From: Phlegmacium glaucopus
Taxonomy: Eukaryota; Basidiomycota; Agaricomycetes; Agaricales; Cortinariaceae
DNA length: 64,000 nucleotides
Direction of reading: 5' to 3'
NCBI GenBank assembly: GCA_015039465.1
Contig: MU130379.1
Coordinates: forward strand, 1,049,270-1,113,269
The notes beneath the pieces are model-generated. The model saw nothing but the letters and a program-made list of their open reading frames with translations, made no database searches and was not told where the DNA came from. Of this stretch, positions 35,734 to 47,846 are shown in pieces (the first letter of the stretch is position 1; every line of letters begins with the position of its first letter). The position numbers and the translations under genes are program-made.

Positions 35734-36014
35734 ATTGTAAAAGTATAATATATAATAAAATACAGAAAAAAAGAATAAAAGGTATTGATGTCAACTCCCG
35801 CAAACATGGCAAAGGTTGTCAGCCACCTAGCCTGCGAGTATCTGGTTTCGCTCCCACCACCACAACAACGACCAGCCCTCTTCCTCGTCATCTCCGCCGT
35901 TCCAGTCACCATTCTGCATACAAGTCTCACTCTACCCAACATCCTTGTCCACCGTGACAGGGTTATCCACCCTCTCTATTTCCACCCTCTATCACACCCG
36001 TCTTACAGCGGATA

Positions 36015-39000
36015 ATGGCAGATCGCCTTTCCCAATACCCAATGCTCTCCAACTTCAATAACAACATGCTTCAACAGCAACAGCTTCAGCAGCAACAGTC
36101 ATCTCAGCAACACCAGGATTCACATTCAATTGTACCTCCCGGCACACTCGACCAGGCCATGATATGGCAGCAGATACCGATGCAGCAGCAGCAGTTCAGA
36201 CCTCATGGCTCCGTAGAGATGAACTCTCCTACTCCTGCTCAGGTCAGAATTCCCCTTCTTTTCTCTCCATCTTTCCGATCGCAACTGCTGCCGCCGTGGG
36301 AGCCTGTCCTCACTCAGACCACTTCCTACACTCTTCTTTCGTCTTCTTTCGCTCTTCATTCCACTATGGTTTTTTTCTAGTGCCCTAATCATCTTCATTG
36401 CCACTTTTTAGCTTGCGGATTTCGTGAAACGGACCCAAGGTATGAATCGTGTCCAACTACAGCAACAGCAGCAGCAGCAACAACAACAGCACCAGTCCTT
36501 TGCTCTTGGTGTTGGTATGCCCCAAATGAGTGGCGGCGGGTCTTCTGTCTTAGGTGGTACAAGCCAACCACAGCCTTTTCATGAATTGTCCTCCAACCAT
36601 ACTCAGACTCCTCATATGCCCCCTGGCTTTCCCAATATGGGTAGCATGGCCAATGGAAATGTAAATACCCCTGCTTCGCTCCAGCAGCGCAGACAGCTTG
36701 GGTTGATAGGAATGGCTCAAAATCAACAACCTCAAAATGGCCCCGTCAATTTCAACAAGCTCAACCAACAACAGCAACAGCTTCGTGAACAACAACAGCT
36801 CCGTGAACGAGAGCAACATCATCAGCAACAGCATCAACAGTTCCAAGCTGCAGCAATGAACCATTCCTCGCCTGGCGATATCTTCTCTTCTCCCGGAATG
36901 TCGAACGAAGCGATTCGTCGTCCTTCTCCTCATCCAGTCAACATTCAATCAAACCCTAACATGGCTCAAGGTCTTTCGTCACAGTCTGGAAATATCGTCA
37001 CGCCTGCGTCCAATGGAGGTCGTATCGTTATACCTTTTCAAGACTTGTCCAGCCGCGCCTTGTCGGTTCGGCGTAGTATTGTCCAAATTGAAGGTCAAAT
37101 AGCTAACTTGGGCCAACAACTTAACGCCAGTAGAGGTACATCGCAGGAAGCAACATTGATTCAAAAGTCGAAGGAACTAAATGGAGAATTGGCCAAATCA
37201 AAAGACTATCTGCAAAGGTTGATAGGCATGGCCACTTATTCGTGCGTATTCAATTGATTGTGTCTTATTTTTCTACCGAAGCTCATTATTTTTTTACAGA
37301 AATCAACATGGTGGAAACGCTTTACAAGTTGGTGGAGGTCCCAACCCAGGCCAACCTTCCTGGATGTCCCATCCCGGTGCTCCTCAGTCCTTCGAACAAA
37401 ACGTCCAAGCGGCTCGCAACGCAGCCGGACAGATTCAAGGCCAACACCAGCAGCAGCAGCCCAATGTCATTCAACCGAGTCCTTCGCTGTCTCAAGCACA
37501 ATCCCAAGGCAATCACCTAGGTTTTGTTCCGCCACGATCTGGACCAACTCCCCAGCAGCAAGGCCAGCCAGGTTCTCAGCACCCTCCCGGTTCTTTTAAC
37601 TTGGCGGCCAACGCTATGGGCACTCCATTTTCGTTTCCCACCAACGGCACGCCATCGACTGGCTCGGGCCCTTCTCTGATTCAACCAAATAGACCGCAAG
37701 GGGGTAACCTCATCAATAATTTCGGCAAAGGTCTGAACCACGGCATCGGTCCTCTTGACAAGACACGATTCGAGTTTACATATAAAAACTTTTGTCAACG
37801 AAAGGGTCTCAAACTTGATCAGCGTCTTCTCACCATAGACAACCAGACAATTGATTTGCATGCCTTGCATGTCCAAGTACTTTCAGAGGGTGGATCAAAA
37901 AATGTTAGTCCAACCATTTTCCTTCAATCAAATCACATCTAACGGGTCGCTGTGATAGATCGATGATAAAGACATGTGGAATATCATTGGCGCACGTCTG
38001 GGTTTTGTTCAGTTTCCTAGGACGGAGAACGAGCCTGCGAAATCGGGGCCCGGAGTTGCTCAACAATTGGCACACATTTACAAGGAATATCTCTGCCAGT
38101 TCGACGGCTTCTATGTGAGCCAGACAATAGAGCAAAGAATGAAAATACAGCAGGCAAATGCAAGCTTCCAAGCGCAAATGGCTGCATTCAATTGGTCTCC
38201 TCAACAGATGCAAGCTGTTGTTGCCTTATCCCATATGTCCGTGCAGGAGCTGCAGGCCCAACACGTACCAGAAAAAATGATTCAGTTCGTGGAAAGTCAC
38301 CGTGCGAGTCTCCAACGGACGCACCAGGATCAGAAAAATTTCCAAAGAACACTGCGAGGTGTCAATCCCAGTCCGTCTCAGGGAGGCTCACAGACCTCAG
38401 AGCAGGGCAGGCCGTTAGTTCCCGGTGCTCCAGGTATCGGACCGTCCAATTCATTTGCAGGCTCTCCCAATGTCGCTCTTACAATAGCCGCTCGTCAACA
38501 ATTTCTGCAGCAGCAGCAGCAGCTACAAAATACGGCGAATATGATGCAAGGACGACCACCTCAACAAGGTGGTCCACAGCTGCAACAGTCTCCTTTACCA
38601 GCACGCTCTAACACCCAAGCTATGGCTAATGCCGAAAGTCTCATCGCAAAATATAAGCATGAATATACCACATCGAGTATGTTCTCCTTTTTCCATCGTA
38701 TACATAAGTCATCCTGAATTTATATTTCAATTAGATATTCCAGCCATGCAGCCCGTTGATGTTCCAGTTGATCAACGCGCCGAGTACAATCGAATTCTGG
38801 AACAATTATTCCGCCAGTGTCACGAAACGGACCAGAAACTTGGTATGATCTATGTGCTTGTCAAGCAAGACGATCACCTTCAGAAATTGATCTCCATCGT
38901 AAGTCGAGGTTGGATCCCATTTATTCCCCGTCTCATTATCAATGTAGATATGTAGTGTTCAGCACCAGCGGTCGCTACTGTCAACTGCTAACAACCCACG

Positions 39001-39342
39001 TTTCATCATCAACCTCGACACCATTCGAAATATGGCATCCGAACTGCAGCGCGCTACAGACATGTTCACAAGTATGGTACATGTTATGATGGCCAGTCAT
39101 CGACCGTTGCATCACACCCCTCAGCAGCAGGCTCAGGCTCAGCAGCTCATCCAACAGTCTCAAGCACATCAAATGCAGCAGCAACCAATCGTCAATAACA
39201 ATCTCTTGACCGCGTCTAATGCGATGGTTCCGGCATCCGATATGCTTCCCCATCTTCGCCCTTCCGTTCCTCAGCAACAACCGACTTCAGGTCCTCTTCT
39301 ACAACAACACCAGCAACTGCAACAGCAACTTCAACAACAACT

Positions 39343-39375
<33 letters not shown>

Positions 39376-39403
39376 GCAACGGCAGCAGCAGCAACAACAA
39401 CAG

Positions 39404-39447
<44 letters not shown>

Positions 39448-40507
39448 ACAGAATCTTGGTTCCTCGCTTCGCCCTACGGTCCCAGCTCCTCCCCTCAAGG
39501 TTCAGAGAAAAACCCAACAGTCCTCAAGTACCGTCGCTGTATCTACCCCTTCTCCAGCCGCAGTTCATTCCGCAGCTACCCCCATCGCTAGTGCGCCAAC
39601 GCCTACTGCTATGGCATCATCACCCCCAGCATTGAAGTCTCCAAAAGGCAAAGCATCGGGGAAGCCGAAGGCAACTACTGGCCCCAACAAAAGACGAGTG
39701 TCCAGGGTTGTTGCTCCTCCAGTTCCGTCTGTACCTGTTGAGCCGGTTCAGCCATCTCCTTCTACTAGCAACCGTAGCATAAAACGACCTCGCGACGATG
39801 ACACCCCAGCCATTGCAGGCGGGCCTAGTGGGTCTGTTTCTACTGTGGCCAATGAACCTTCGCCTCCAAAACGTCCTAAAACGGAATGGGAGTCACCTCC
39901 TAGCGAGGCTCTGAGAAAGAAAAATGAGACCATTGACAGCATAAAGACTGAAGCGGATGCCAGTGTTTTCATTGAGCAGATGACCGCTGAACTCATCAAG
40001 ATGGCTGCGAATGGTGAAGGCCAAGAATCCCTGTCTTCGGATATTTCAGACACTTTAGAAATGATCTTGAAAGGCTATGGACCCATCCCTGATACTGTGG
40101 ATATTTCTGGGGCCATATCATTAGGGGAGTCGAGTACTGCGCGAGAATCATCGCCGCCGCCAGCTCCGTTGATGGATGCTTTTGATGAATTTTTTGACTT
40201 CTCATTTGGAACGGTGGATGACGATGAGATTGACTCCAAGGCTCCTACACCGGATTTGGTCTCATCCTCGTCGACGAATCCAAGTCCAGAGTCCAACCAT
40301 GAACCTGATGCGGCGAATCATGCCCTCTTATCGTCATCGTCATCTACCATGGATATTAAAACGGAAGAACCACCCGATCTTTTAAGACTCGGAACATGGA
40401 AGGAAATTGACCATGGAGAAGCCACCTACTACAACCCAACTACGGAGTGGAAATGGGATAGTCCTATGCCTTCGCATGACCAACCCTGGGCAATCTTTAA
40501 TTCATAA
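36015..40507 (+). CDS. SWI1: SWI/SNF subunit Swi1-like (ARID domain, glutamine-rich)
   Basis: ARID subunit of the SWI/SNF chromatin remodeller. Six exons (36015-36242, 36412-37241, 37300-37903, 37959-38676, 38735-38898, 38963-40507) join in frame to 1362 aa. Glutamine-rich tracts dominate the first 490 residues and recur at 39290-39450. The ARID spans about residues 505-605: FEFTYKNFCQRKGLKLDQ, LHALHVQVLSEGGSKN, DMWNIIGARLGFVQFP and LAHIYKEYLCQFDGFY. A C-terminal region with NPRFIINLDTIRNMASELQR may be the Swi1/ARID1-type core. The assignment rests on ARID plus overall architecture; another ARID protein is conceivable. Intron 1 is long for this locus (169 bp). Confidence 0.85.
39290..39450 (+). 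repeat. CAG/CAA repeat encoding polyglutamine
   Basis: A mixed CAG/CAA run of about 160 bases within the last SWI1 exon encodes about 50 glutamines with a few Leu, His and Arg interruptions. Mixing of CAG and CAA should limit slippage compared with a pure repeat. Confidence 0.95.
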
Positions 40508-40868
40508 ACTTGTTTTATTCTCATTACACTGTTCTCTCATGTGTTGTTTCTTTTTATTCTTACCTTCGCTCTCATTTTAATTCTTCCATTTCTAGTTTAT
40601 CTTATTCAATAGCCTTTCCCTGGAATCAGATTGTTACCTTGTGTTTCTCTGTGTCTTTACGTCTATCTATCCGTTGTATAGCTGCTGTATATGTAGTCCT
40701 ACTGTTGTTTTACCTGCTATCGATTTCTTGTCCCCCTCGTGACCACGTAACAAGGTTAGCTACTAGCCAGCTCATGATCAATTAGCCTTGATCAGCTTAT
40801 TGGCATGAGTGCCATGAAATTAGACGTACCCCTTGCAACACCCTGAACTCTCTCTCACGTCCCTTGCA
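40508..40868. other. Gap between SWI1 and the 5-phosphatase
   Basis: About 360 bases, strongly T/C-rich for the first 250, containing the SWI1 3' UTR and the next gene's promoter. No ORF, repeat or RNA gene seen. Confidence 0.5.
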
Positions 40869-43814
40869 ATGGCCACATCCTTTCCTGTGGGAGATAAAGA
40901 TAAAACATTGGTTGTAACAAAACGAGGTAATGACTGACATGTTGTTCAAAGATGTAATCACATTTGCATTTTAGATGAACACACTGTCTTATCCCGTTGG
41001 CAAGGGTTGTTTCCCCACTCCCCGCAAAGCCCTGTTGACACGGCGCGTTCTGGTGGCGTTGCCGAGAGCGAGAATGTCTTGCCACAGCAAACCTCGAGGA
41101 AGATATCCTCTGTGGAACCCAAACTGCTGAAACTTCGAATCCTGACGTGGAATATGCACGATTCTCTCCCAAAGGTGGCTTTATACCACCTTTCACTCAT
41201 AAGTCGTTCTAAACATCCATATTATAGGGTGACTTGGATGAGCTTTTGGGAACAGTTCCCATATATAATAGTTTCACAGCCCAATCCGGGTATTTTCCTA
41301 ATCTTTCCAATGATACGAATCATCCATACCATCTCGTGGTGATGTAAGTCCATCACGCTCTTACCCGTAGACCCTGTTGTGAAATCAGACAAGTGCAGGG
41401 CAGGAATGTCCAACTCCTTCCGGTATCAAACCGATTTTTCTTAACTTCTCGTGCAATCTTCTCACCAATTTTTTTCAAGGCATACCAAAAGGTCTAGGCG
41501 CAAGTTTCAAGCTTCTTGATAAGGAGCGCGATAAATCGAAAGATTCAGACGAACGGCCTAGTGATAGACCTGCCAAGGACAAAGATCAGCATTTGGAAAT
41601 TCACAAATCTGAGGAGCATGTATGCCCTGAAAACTTACCTATGGGATGGACATCAATCGTTGAGGACTGGTTATGCCATGGTGGTATTACCATCAGTCGC
41701 ATGAAGACGCCAAGCATTGGTTTCCCTCAGCCACTGATCAGTCAAAAATCTATGAAGGAGCCACGTAAAGGACCATATCAGTTGCTCATCAAAGAACGGT
41801 TAATGGGTATCTACATGGCCATATATATCCACCGCGATCTCAAATCTTCCATACAAGGTAAAACAGCCAGCCTCATCAATGAATTAGAATATGTTTCCAA
41901 CTACAATTTAGGAATGTCGAAATCTGCCGTCGCTGCTGGGCTCATTGGTGGACGAGTGGGTAATAAGGGCGGCGTTGGCATCAGTCTGAAGCTTGCTGGG
42001 AGTACTTTTCTGTTTCTAAATGCCCATCTTGCGGGTGCGATCTTGCTTTCCCACTACATTCAAATCATGCCATTTGTCTCACACACACTGTTGGCAGCTC
42101 ACGAGGGCAAAGTACATCATCGCGTGGCGAACCTTTCGAAGATCAAGGTTAGTCAGAGTTCACCATTGACCATATCTGTCCTGTAATACATGACTTGCAG
42201 GCCGAACTCGATGTGGATACCTTTCTCTCAGCTGACGACCCCCGTATAATGGCCGGAGGTTAGTCTTTATATTTATATGGTATGGCTCTGGACCTGAGTG
42301 TTGAATGAAACCACAAAGATTTGACAGACAAATTTGATTTCACGTTTTTGTGCGGTGATTTGAATTTCAGATTGGATGTTTCGCGTCTACACGCTGATTG
42401 GCTCATTTCGCGCCGAGGTGTGTGAGTTCGCCTTCATAAGCATAAGTCATTGTTTAGATCATATGAAGAATACGCTCAAGCACTTGAGTTTGACCAACTC
42501 AAAGGTCTTATGAAGCAAGGAACAATCCTTAATGGTTTTAATGAAGGACTGATCAATTTCCCGCCGACCTTCAAGTATGATGTCCTTCGTGCTTCAAAGC
42601 GTTCAACACGGCACACACCGAAACTTAACCGATTAGATCCGGCAGGAAGCCGATCAGCGAAACCCACAGAACTTGAGGAAAGAGACGTAGAAGAAACTGA
42701 AGAGGAAGACATTGAAGGCGCGTCGTTGGTGTCATCTATGGTGACCTCCCTCAATTCCAGGCCGACTACAGAACCTGGAATGTACGAGGATAATTCTTTT
42801 CACGCTTTACCTGCGATGCCACCTACGGTCAACTCTTCCAACAAGCCTTCCGGAGTGTTGAGTGTTGCTAGCAGGGCCAAGGCAAAATGGCTAACGTTGT
42901 TGTCTCCGTCGTCTGCAACGCCACCGAGTCAACTACCGAAGCGGAAACAAGGTGATTTTTGGCCACAAAAGCTTTCACCGACTTCTCCGAGCCCTCGTGT
43001 ATTTCACAGCCGTCTGTCTTCTTCTGATCCAAACTTCCATGGTATACCCAACATAAACGCGAGACGGCGATTCCTTCGTCCAGCCCCTCTGAATTTAATC
43101 AATCCTCCAGATTCCGGCGGTTACGCTAGCGATGAAGATATAGAGCCAGAAGGCAAAGGTATTTATGATTCGTCCCATAAGAAGCGTGTTCCTAGCTGGT
43201 GAGTGTAACAAGCCTGCTTTTACTTCCAAAGATTGCAACCCATCAAAGGTGCGACCGTATTTTATGGAAGACTACCGTTATTCCGGAACCCGTTGCATCG
43301 GTTATACAGGATTCAGCAGCCCGCTCTCAGACTCGGGGTATCCAATTCCTGGCGCATGCGTTTTGGCCTTCTCCATCTCGAACTCTACCTGACTCCAGTG
43401 TGCCAAAACATTTGGCATCGTCACATGTGGTTTCTGGTGAGCTTGTGATGCTCGAAAAACTTGGATGGTATTGCTCAATCATTTTTAGATAGGCATGCCA
43501 ACGAGGAGGATCCGTATCGATCAAATGATGTCTCACCGCCTACTGCAACTCTATCTTTGCGACGTTCCATGGTGTTTGATTCCCCTAGAGAGCAATCACA
43601 TTCTTCTACTTCCAGATGGCGTTTTCTTCCCGCGTTCCTATCGCCTACCTCTCCGCAAAGCAACGCAGTCCTGGAACATGTAGGAACTACAGTACATACT
43701 AAAGGTGATATCGTGTGCCTTGGTTATAATACCCTTGATGATCGTGGAATGCGTAGGCTGGAAGGTCGAAGCGACCATAGACCCGTTATAGGTACCTATG
43801 TTATATCCTTGTGA
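40869..43814 (+). CDS. Inositol-polyphosphate 5-phosphatase
   Basis: Type II inositol 5-phosphatase that removes the 5-phosphate of PI(4,5)P2 or PI(3,4,5)P3. Ten exons join in frame to 828 aa. Catalytic motifs in order: LRILTWNMHD, VVIAGQECPTPSGIP, GGRVGNKGGVGISLKLAGS, FLNAHLAG, FLCGDLNFRLD, VPSWCDRILWKT and EGRSDHRPVIGTY. GDLNFR replaces the commoner GDLNYR. About 200 extra residues, Ser/Pro-rich and acidic, sit between the GDLNFR block and PSWCDR, and another disordered stretch precedes SDHRPV. The N-terminus (MATSFPVGDKDKTLVV) shows no SAC or PH domain. Intron 7 (42422-42457) is only 36 bp; exon 4 is 29 nt. Confidence 0.92.
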
Positions 43815-43864
43815 TCTATAGTATTTACATATATTTGTTGCTGACTGATTCACTGACCACCACA

Positions 43865-45027
43865 ATGCAAGGATTTAACAAGTCAGACTACCTCACTTCT
43901 TGAGTTGAGATTGATATCGAGATGTTGACAACTCGCCCTCAGATATTATCCGCCTGACTATGACCCATCCCAAGGAAGTCTGAACACAGTTCGAGGCAAG
44001 ACAAACAGCTTCCTTCCACATTAGCTCTATCCTCATTCTGCTGGAGATAGGCAAACATGCACTGGGAGATCGAGCTCGAAAGCTTGATCAAGGAATATTG
44101 ATTACTCGATTTGAACTTCCTTTCAATATCTGGTGGTATGTTCTATTAGCAACCGTCAACATACGGCCTACTCACGTAAAATATGATAGTGGCACATGTA
44201 ATAATCATATCGGTATGGGCGTGCGTTATAACGCGGAGAAGAAGAAGATTGGCGCATACTTCTCGACCCCAATTTTCTCTTTTCGGTGTAAATGTCACTT
44301 GTGCGATGGTTGGTTTGAAATTCAAACAGACCCTAAGGTAAGCTAGGTTTTCCGCCTCCTGGAATCTGAAGTTTTTGGAAATATATAGAATACACGATAC
44401 GTCGTGACCTCCGGAGCGCGACAGAAGGACGAAGACTGGGACCCCGAAGCTAATGGAGGCTTTGCTATTCATGGTAAGTCAACAAATATATGATTGACAC
44501 AAAGAATTTATTTCGTATCAGACACCGACAAGGTCTCCAATGTTGATGATCCTCTTGCTGATTTGGAGAAAACCACCAATGCGAACAGGCATATGGATGA
44601 TGTTCAAATACCACGTATAGAATCTCTGCGAAACGTTTCAGAACACTACAACTCCGATCCCTATTCACTTTCATCCAAAGCTAGGCGGAAATTTCGGGAA
44701 GAAAAGAAAACTGAATTGAAAAAGCGGCAATCTGACGATCTTTTGAAAGGCCGATATGGTTTACCAACCAGTCTGAGCCTCGTGGAGGACGACCTGGTCG
44801 CCGTCCAGGAAGCAAAAGCAGAGTGGGAAAAAGGAAAACAAGAATTACAACTTCGAGAATCCAAAAGGCGAAAGACGGTCACACAAGTCGGTTTGATTCC
44901 ATCTGCTCGAATATCCAAGAACCACACCTCCTCAAACCCCAGCACACTAAATTCTTTGCGAATTCGGTTGCTGCAGAATACTGCAAAAAGAGCTAGTACG
45001 ACAATACCCAAACAACCTATAATCTAA
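43865..45027 (+). CDS. Splicing-associated protein YJU2B/CCDC130 (CWC16 family)
   Basis: Member of the Yju2/CWC16 family; Yju2 itself promotes step 1 of pre-mRNA splicing. Six exons (43865-43881, 43943-43995, 44051-44135, 44190-44337, 44389-44473, 44522-45027) give 297 aa. The family N-terminus MQGFNKYYPPDYDPSQGSLN is followed by GKHALGDRARKLDQGILITR, then the Zn-binding core with CGTC and CKCHLC around HIGMGVRYNAEKKKIG. A coiled, charged C-terminus contains SSKARRKFREEKKTELKKRQ. The phrase RFELPFNIWC is strongly diagnostic of the CCDC130 branch rather than Yju2 proper. Intron 2 (43996-44050) is GC-AG. The start is 50 bases after the preceding stop. Confidence 0.9.
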
Positions 45028-45800
45028 TCTCAATTATATTATGTATCAATATATGACTTTTTCACATACCTGGGGTTCATGCATGCGATAAGTGGGCTAT
45101 GGAACTCCTTAGTCTTAGCTGACTGCGGTGACAATTGCAATTATTTTCTCCTCTGTTGGTATTCACTCCACTAAGGTTATATATGCCTAGGCCGAGGGCT
45201 TTTGAGCACCTGAGGAGGCTAAAGTGCTGCACATACTATACACGTTGCAGTCGTGAGAGGCAAACCATTGGCGCGTGGTGTTGCACCCGTGTACAAGAAG
45301 GGTCCGGTGAAGCTTTTGAAGCTTGAAGAGTCAACTGCGTGGTGCGTTTAGAAGTTATATACACAGCGGGTAGTCCAGTGTACAGAATCGAAGGCAATGT
45401 ATCATTTTGACTTTTTGAAATAAGAACTATTGACGGCGGTTGCTTGTATCATGTCGAATACCGTCTCTCCAACTCCTAAGAACTTCTCCGCGACTGAGCG
45501 GAGAGTAGGGTCTGGTATTGCCGATGCATCGGGTCTAGAGGGAATGACCATTTAGACGTTGGGCATTTCAGAGGAAAAAAGAACACTGACGAGAACCCGC
45601 TAGATCTTCGAACGCCAGCGACAACTGTGGACAATAGCACAGCATCAACGGTATAATGGACAAGTCTCCCTAATACCATGAGGATGAAAGCTTGCAAGTT
45701 TAGTGATAGACGATTTCGGGATTTGGTTGCAGTTCAGGTTCAGTTGTATTTACATTATTATGATTTCCTCACGAAAAAAGTGTAGTCTACTGTCTGACAA
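45028..45800. other. Gap between YJU2B and sulfite oxidase 3' ends
   Basis: About 770 bases between convergent genes. I see no conserved ORF. I checked 45170-45350 for a tRNA-like fold because of short GC-rich stretches and found none. Confidence 0.4.
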
Positions 45801-47050
45801 TTATATCCAATCCTTAACCCCCCAGCCATTATATGCAACACCACGAAGATTCCATATCCCTTCTCGGGGTTGAACATTCCCCTCAAAATCTATTGCACGA
45901 CAGTACACCCTTCCACACCCCTCCACACCCTTCAATTCAGCTTCCCACAGTGTCCAGCTCCATTTTCCTTGCTGGTATATGATTTGAGCCGACTGCCAGG
46001 TCTTTCCATCATCGATAGTAACTTCAACTGCCTGTACGTTTCCGCAGGGACTTGGAATAGCATAACCTTTCACATAAAGTGTGTCTTCGGACGTACGACT
46101 GGCAACCCCAATGACTGAATTGAGGGGGAGCGCAGTCATCGACGGGTACTTGGCCCATAAAGCCTTCGCACTCTCTTTTGATTCGATCTTCATGAGTCGA
46201 CGAGTTAGTCAACAAAATTGAATGATCTAGGGTTGGTGGAACGTACATGAGGTGGTAATATCTTGTAATCACGTTGTTGATAGAAATTGAGAGACTCCTC
46301 TGATGCGATTGTAATTGTATCGACCCATTTAACCCACCGCGCTCCTAGAAATCCCGGAACTACTATTCGGAGGGGTCCGCCATGATCAGCAGCTAATGGT
46401 TCATTGTTCATCTATGATGTCGGAGTAAATAAATCTGTGGGTTGGAATTGACAGAATAAAATTAACTTCGTATGCAACCAAGATATCTTCCTCTTGCTTC
46501 ATAGCTTTGACAAAAGGGATGGATGCACCGTAGTAGGTATCATCTTGACACTGTGTAGCATGCGATTCAAAGCAGACGTGGAGGGCTTCCGGGTGTTCTC
46601 CGGCATGCTTGAGGAGATCACAAAGTCGTACACCGCCCCATCGACAATTTGCGATAACACCGTCGGACCAGGGAACCCCATGAACCTTCTTTATAACGCC
46701 CATCTCCTTCCTTCTTATGCCCGCACACTGAGTATGTTAAGACCATCGTTTGACAGAGAAGAAGGGTACCTCAATCGCACCTGCAGAACAGCGACTATGG
46801 ATGCCATTGGAAACAATGTTCTCAAGTCATTCATGGTTAGTTTAACTTCTCCAATGCTTCCCCCCCGTATAGTTAGTGAGTAGTTATCTTCGTCAAATTG
46901 ACGAACAGGGCCATGATTTCGACAGTAGACAAGATCTTCTGGCGTAATTGGAAATTCAACCAAAGCAGAAGACGGTGGCTCAGCATTGAAAGGCTCTTTT
47001 TCCTGTATAGAGAGCAGCTGGGAATGTTCGGGTTCACAAGTATAGTCCAT
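45801..47050 (-). CDS. Sulfite oxidase-type molybdopterin enzyme
   Basis: Molybdenum-cofactor oxidoreductase that oxidises sulfite to sulfate. The protein starts [20 protein letters not shown]. The Moco domain contains [20 protein letters not shown], the Mo-ligand Cys in [11 protein letters not shown] (split from LQ by an intron), [19 protein letters not shown], then [20 protein letters not shown] and [20 protein letters not shown]. The C-terminal dimerisation domain has [26 protein letters not shown] and [14 protein letters not shown]. There is no cytochrome b5 domain, as in plant-type sulfite oxidase, so an oxygen-linked peroxisomal or cytosolic enzyme is more likely than the animal mitochondrial form. 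A nitrate-reductase paralogue is excluded by the lack of haem and FAD domains. Confidence 0.88.
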
Positions 47051-47233
47051 GTTGCTGGTAAGAAAGAGAGTTAATAAATCAAATGGGGCTAATTGAAAAT
47101 AGATCATGTTTTCGGTGAGGGGCTGCGGCTGACTCGCACATGTACGTCGTTCAATTAATATGAATAAGTACCAAAATTGTAACAACTACTCCCAAGGTAA
47201 CTCTTTCTCACAGAAAGGCCAACGAAACACAAA

Positions 47234-47756
47234 TCAAGGTTCCAAAGACGCAGGGAAAGTGCCATTTTCGCGCTGGTCGTCGAACTTGGAAATCTGGCAA
47301 GACGATTGATTAAATAGCATGTAATGAGAGCCTTGCGTAACACTAACCCATTCATCTATATCAAAAACAGAGATGCGTCAGTATGTTTCATAATGAATAT
47401 ATTTGGGAGGCCCTCAAGGCCACGCACTCGGACAGAGCGAGTTATACGCCTTCTTGAACTGTTTGCAAGGGGCGTAGTCCTCGCCTTTTGCAGTTATACA
47501 TTTGAAGTAATCAGTGTAATTTTGGAAGCTAGAAGAAATAGTGAGCAGGTTTGAACGGAGTGTAGAGAAGTCATACCAGTTTCGAGTCTGGTTGGTATTT
47601 GGGAAACGAGCTAGGCACAACCAGTGAGCAACACTGAATGGTAGAAGTGGAGAAACAGACCATCAAATCCTACGGTTTGGAGGACGTATTTGCTTAAGTA
47701 GAGTCAATAAAAGATCAATCATTGAAATAAAGTACTTACCTTGAAGATTCAGACAT
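47234..47756 (-). CDS. COX12: Cytochrome c oxidase subunit VIb (Cox12/COX6B)
   Basis: Small intermembrane-space subunit that bridges the complex IV dimer. Six tiny exons: 47756-47740, 47692-47661, 47610-47577, 47528-47428, 47355-47348 (8 nt) and 47293-47234, total 252 nt, 83 aa. The protein reads MSESSSKYVLQTVGFD, ARFPNTNQTRNCFQNYTDYF, KCITAKGEDYAPCKQFKK, AYNSLCPNEWISKFDDQREN and GTFPASLEP. The twin CX9C/CX10C cysteines (NCFQNYTDYFKC and CKQFKKAYNSLC) are intact. No single open frame reveals the gene; it appears only after splicing. The N-terminus is short, as in yeast Cox12. Divergent from PRP18 with 90 bp between start codons. Confidence 0.92.
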
Positions 47757-47846
47757 AATTACTAGCTGGTGGTTGGTCGGGTTGTGGCGGAAGCACCAAG
47801 AAATTGTCTGCTTACGTCAGTCACGTTGCTTGACCTTCTAACCACT

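Noticed and set aside
39299..39517. Minus-strand poly-Leu ORF
   Set aside because: Pure reverse complement of the CAG/CAA polyglutamine run.
45170..45350. Possible tRNA-like GC-rich block
   Set aside because: No acceptor-stem pairing, no T-loop GTTCRA-type box in the right place, no anticodon arm.
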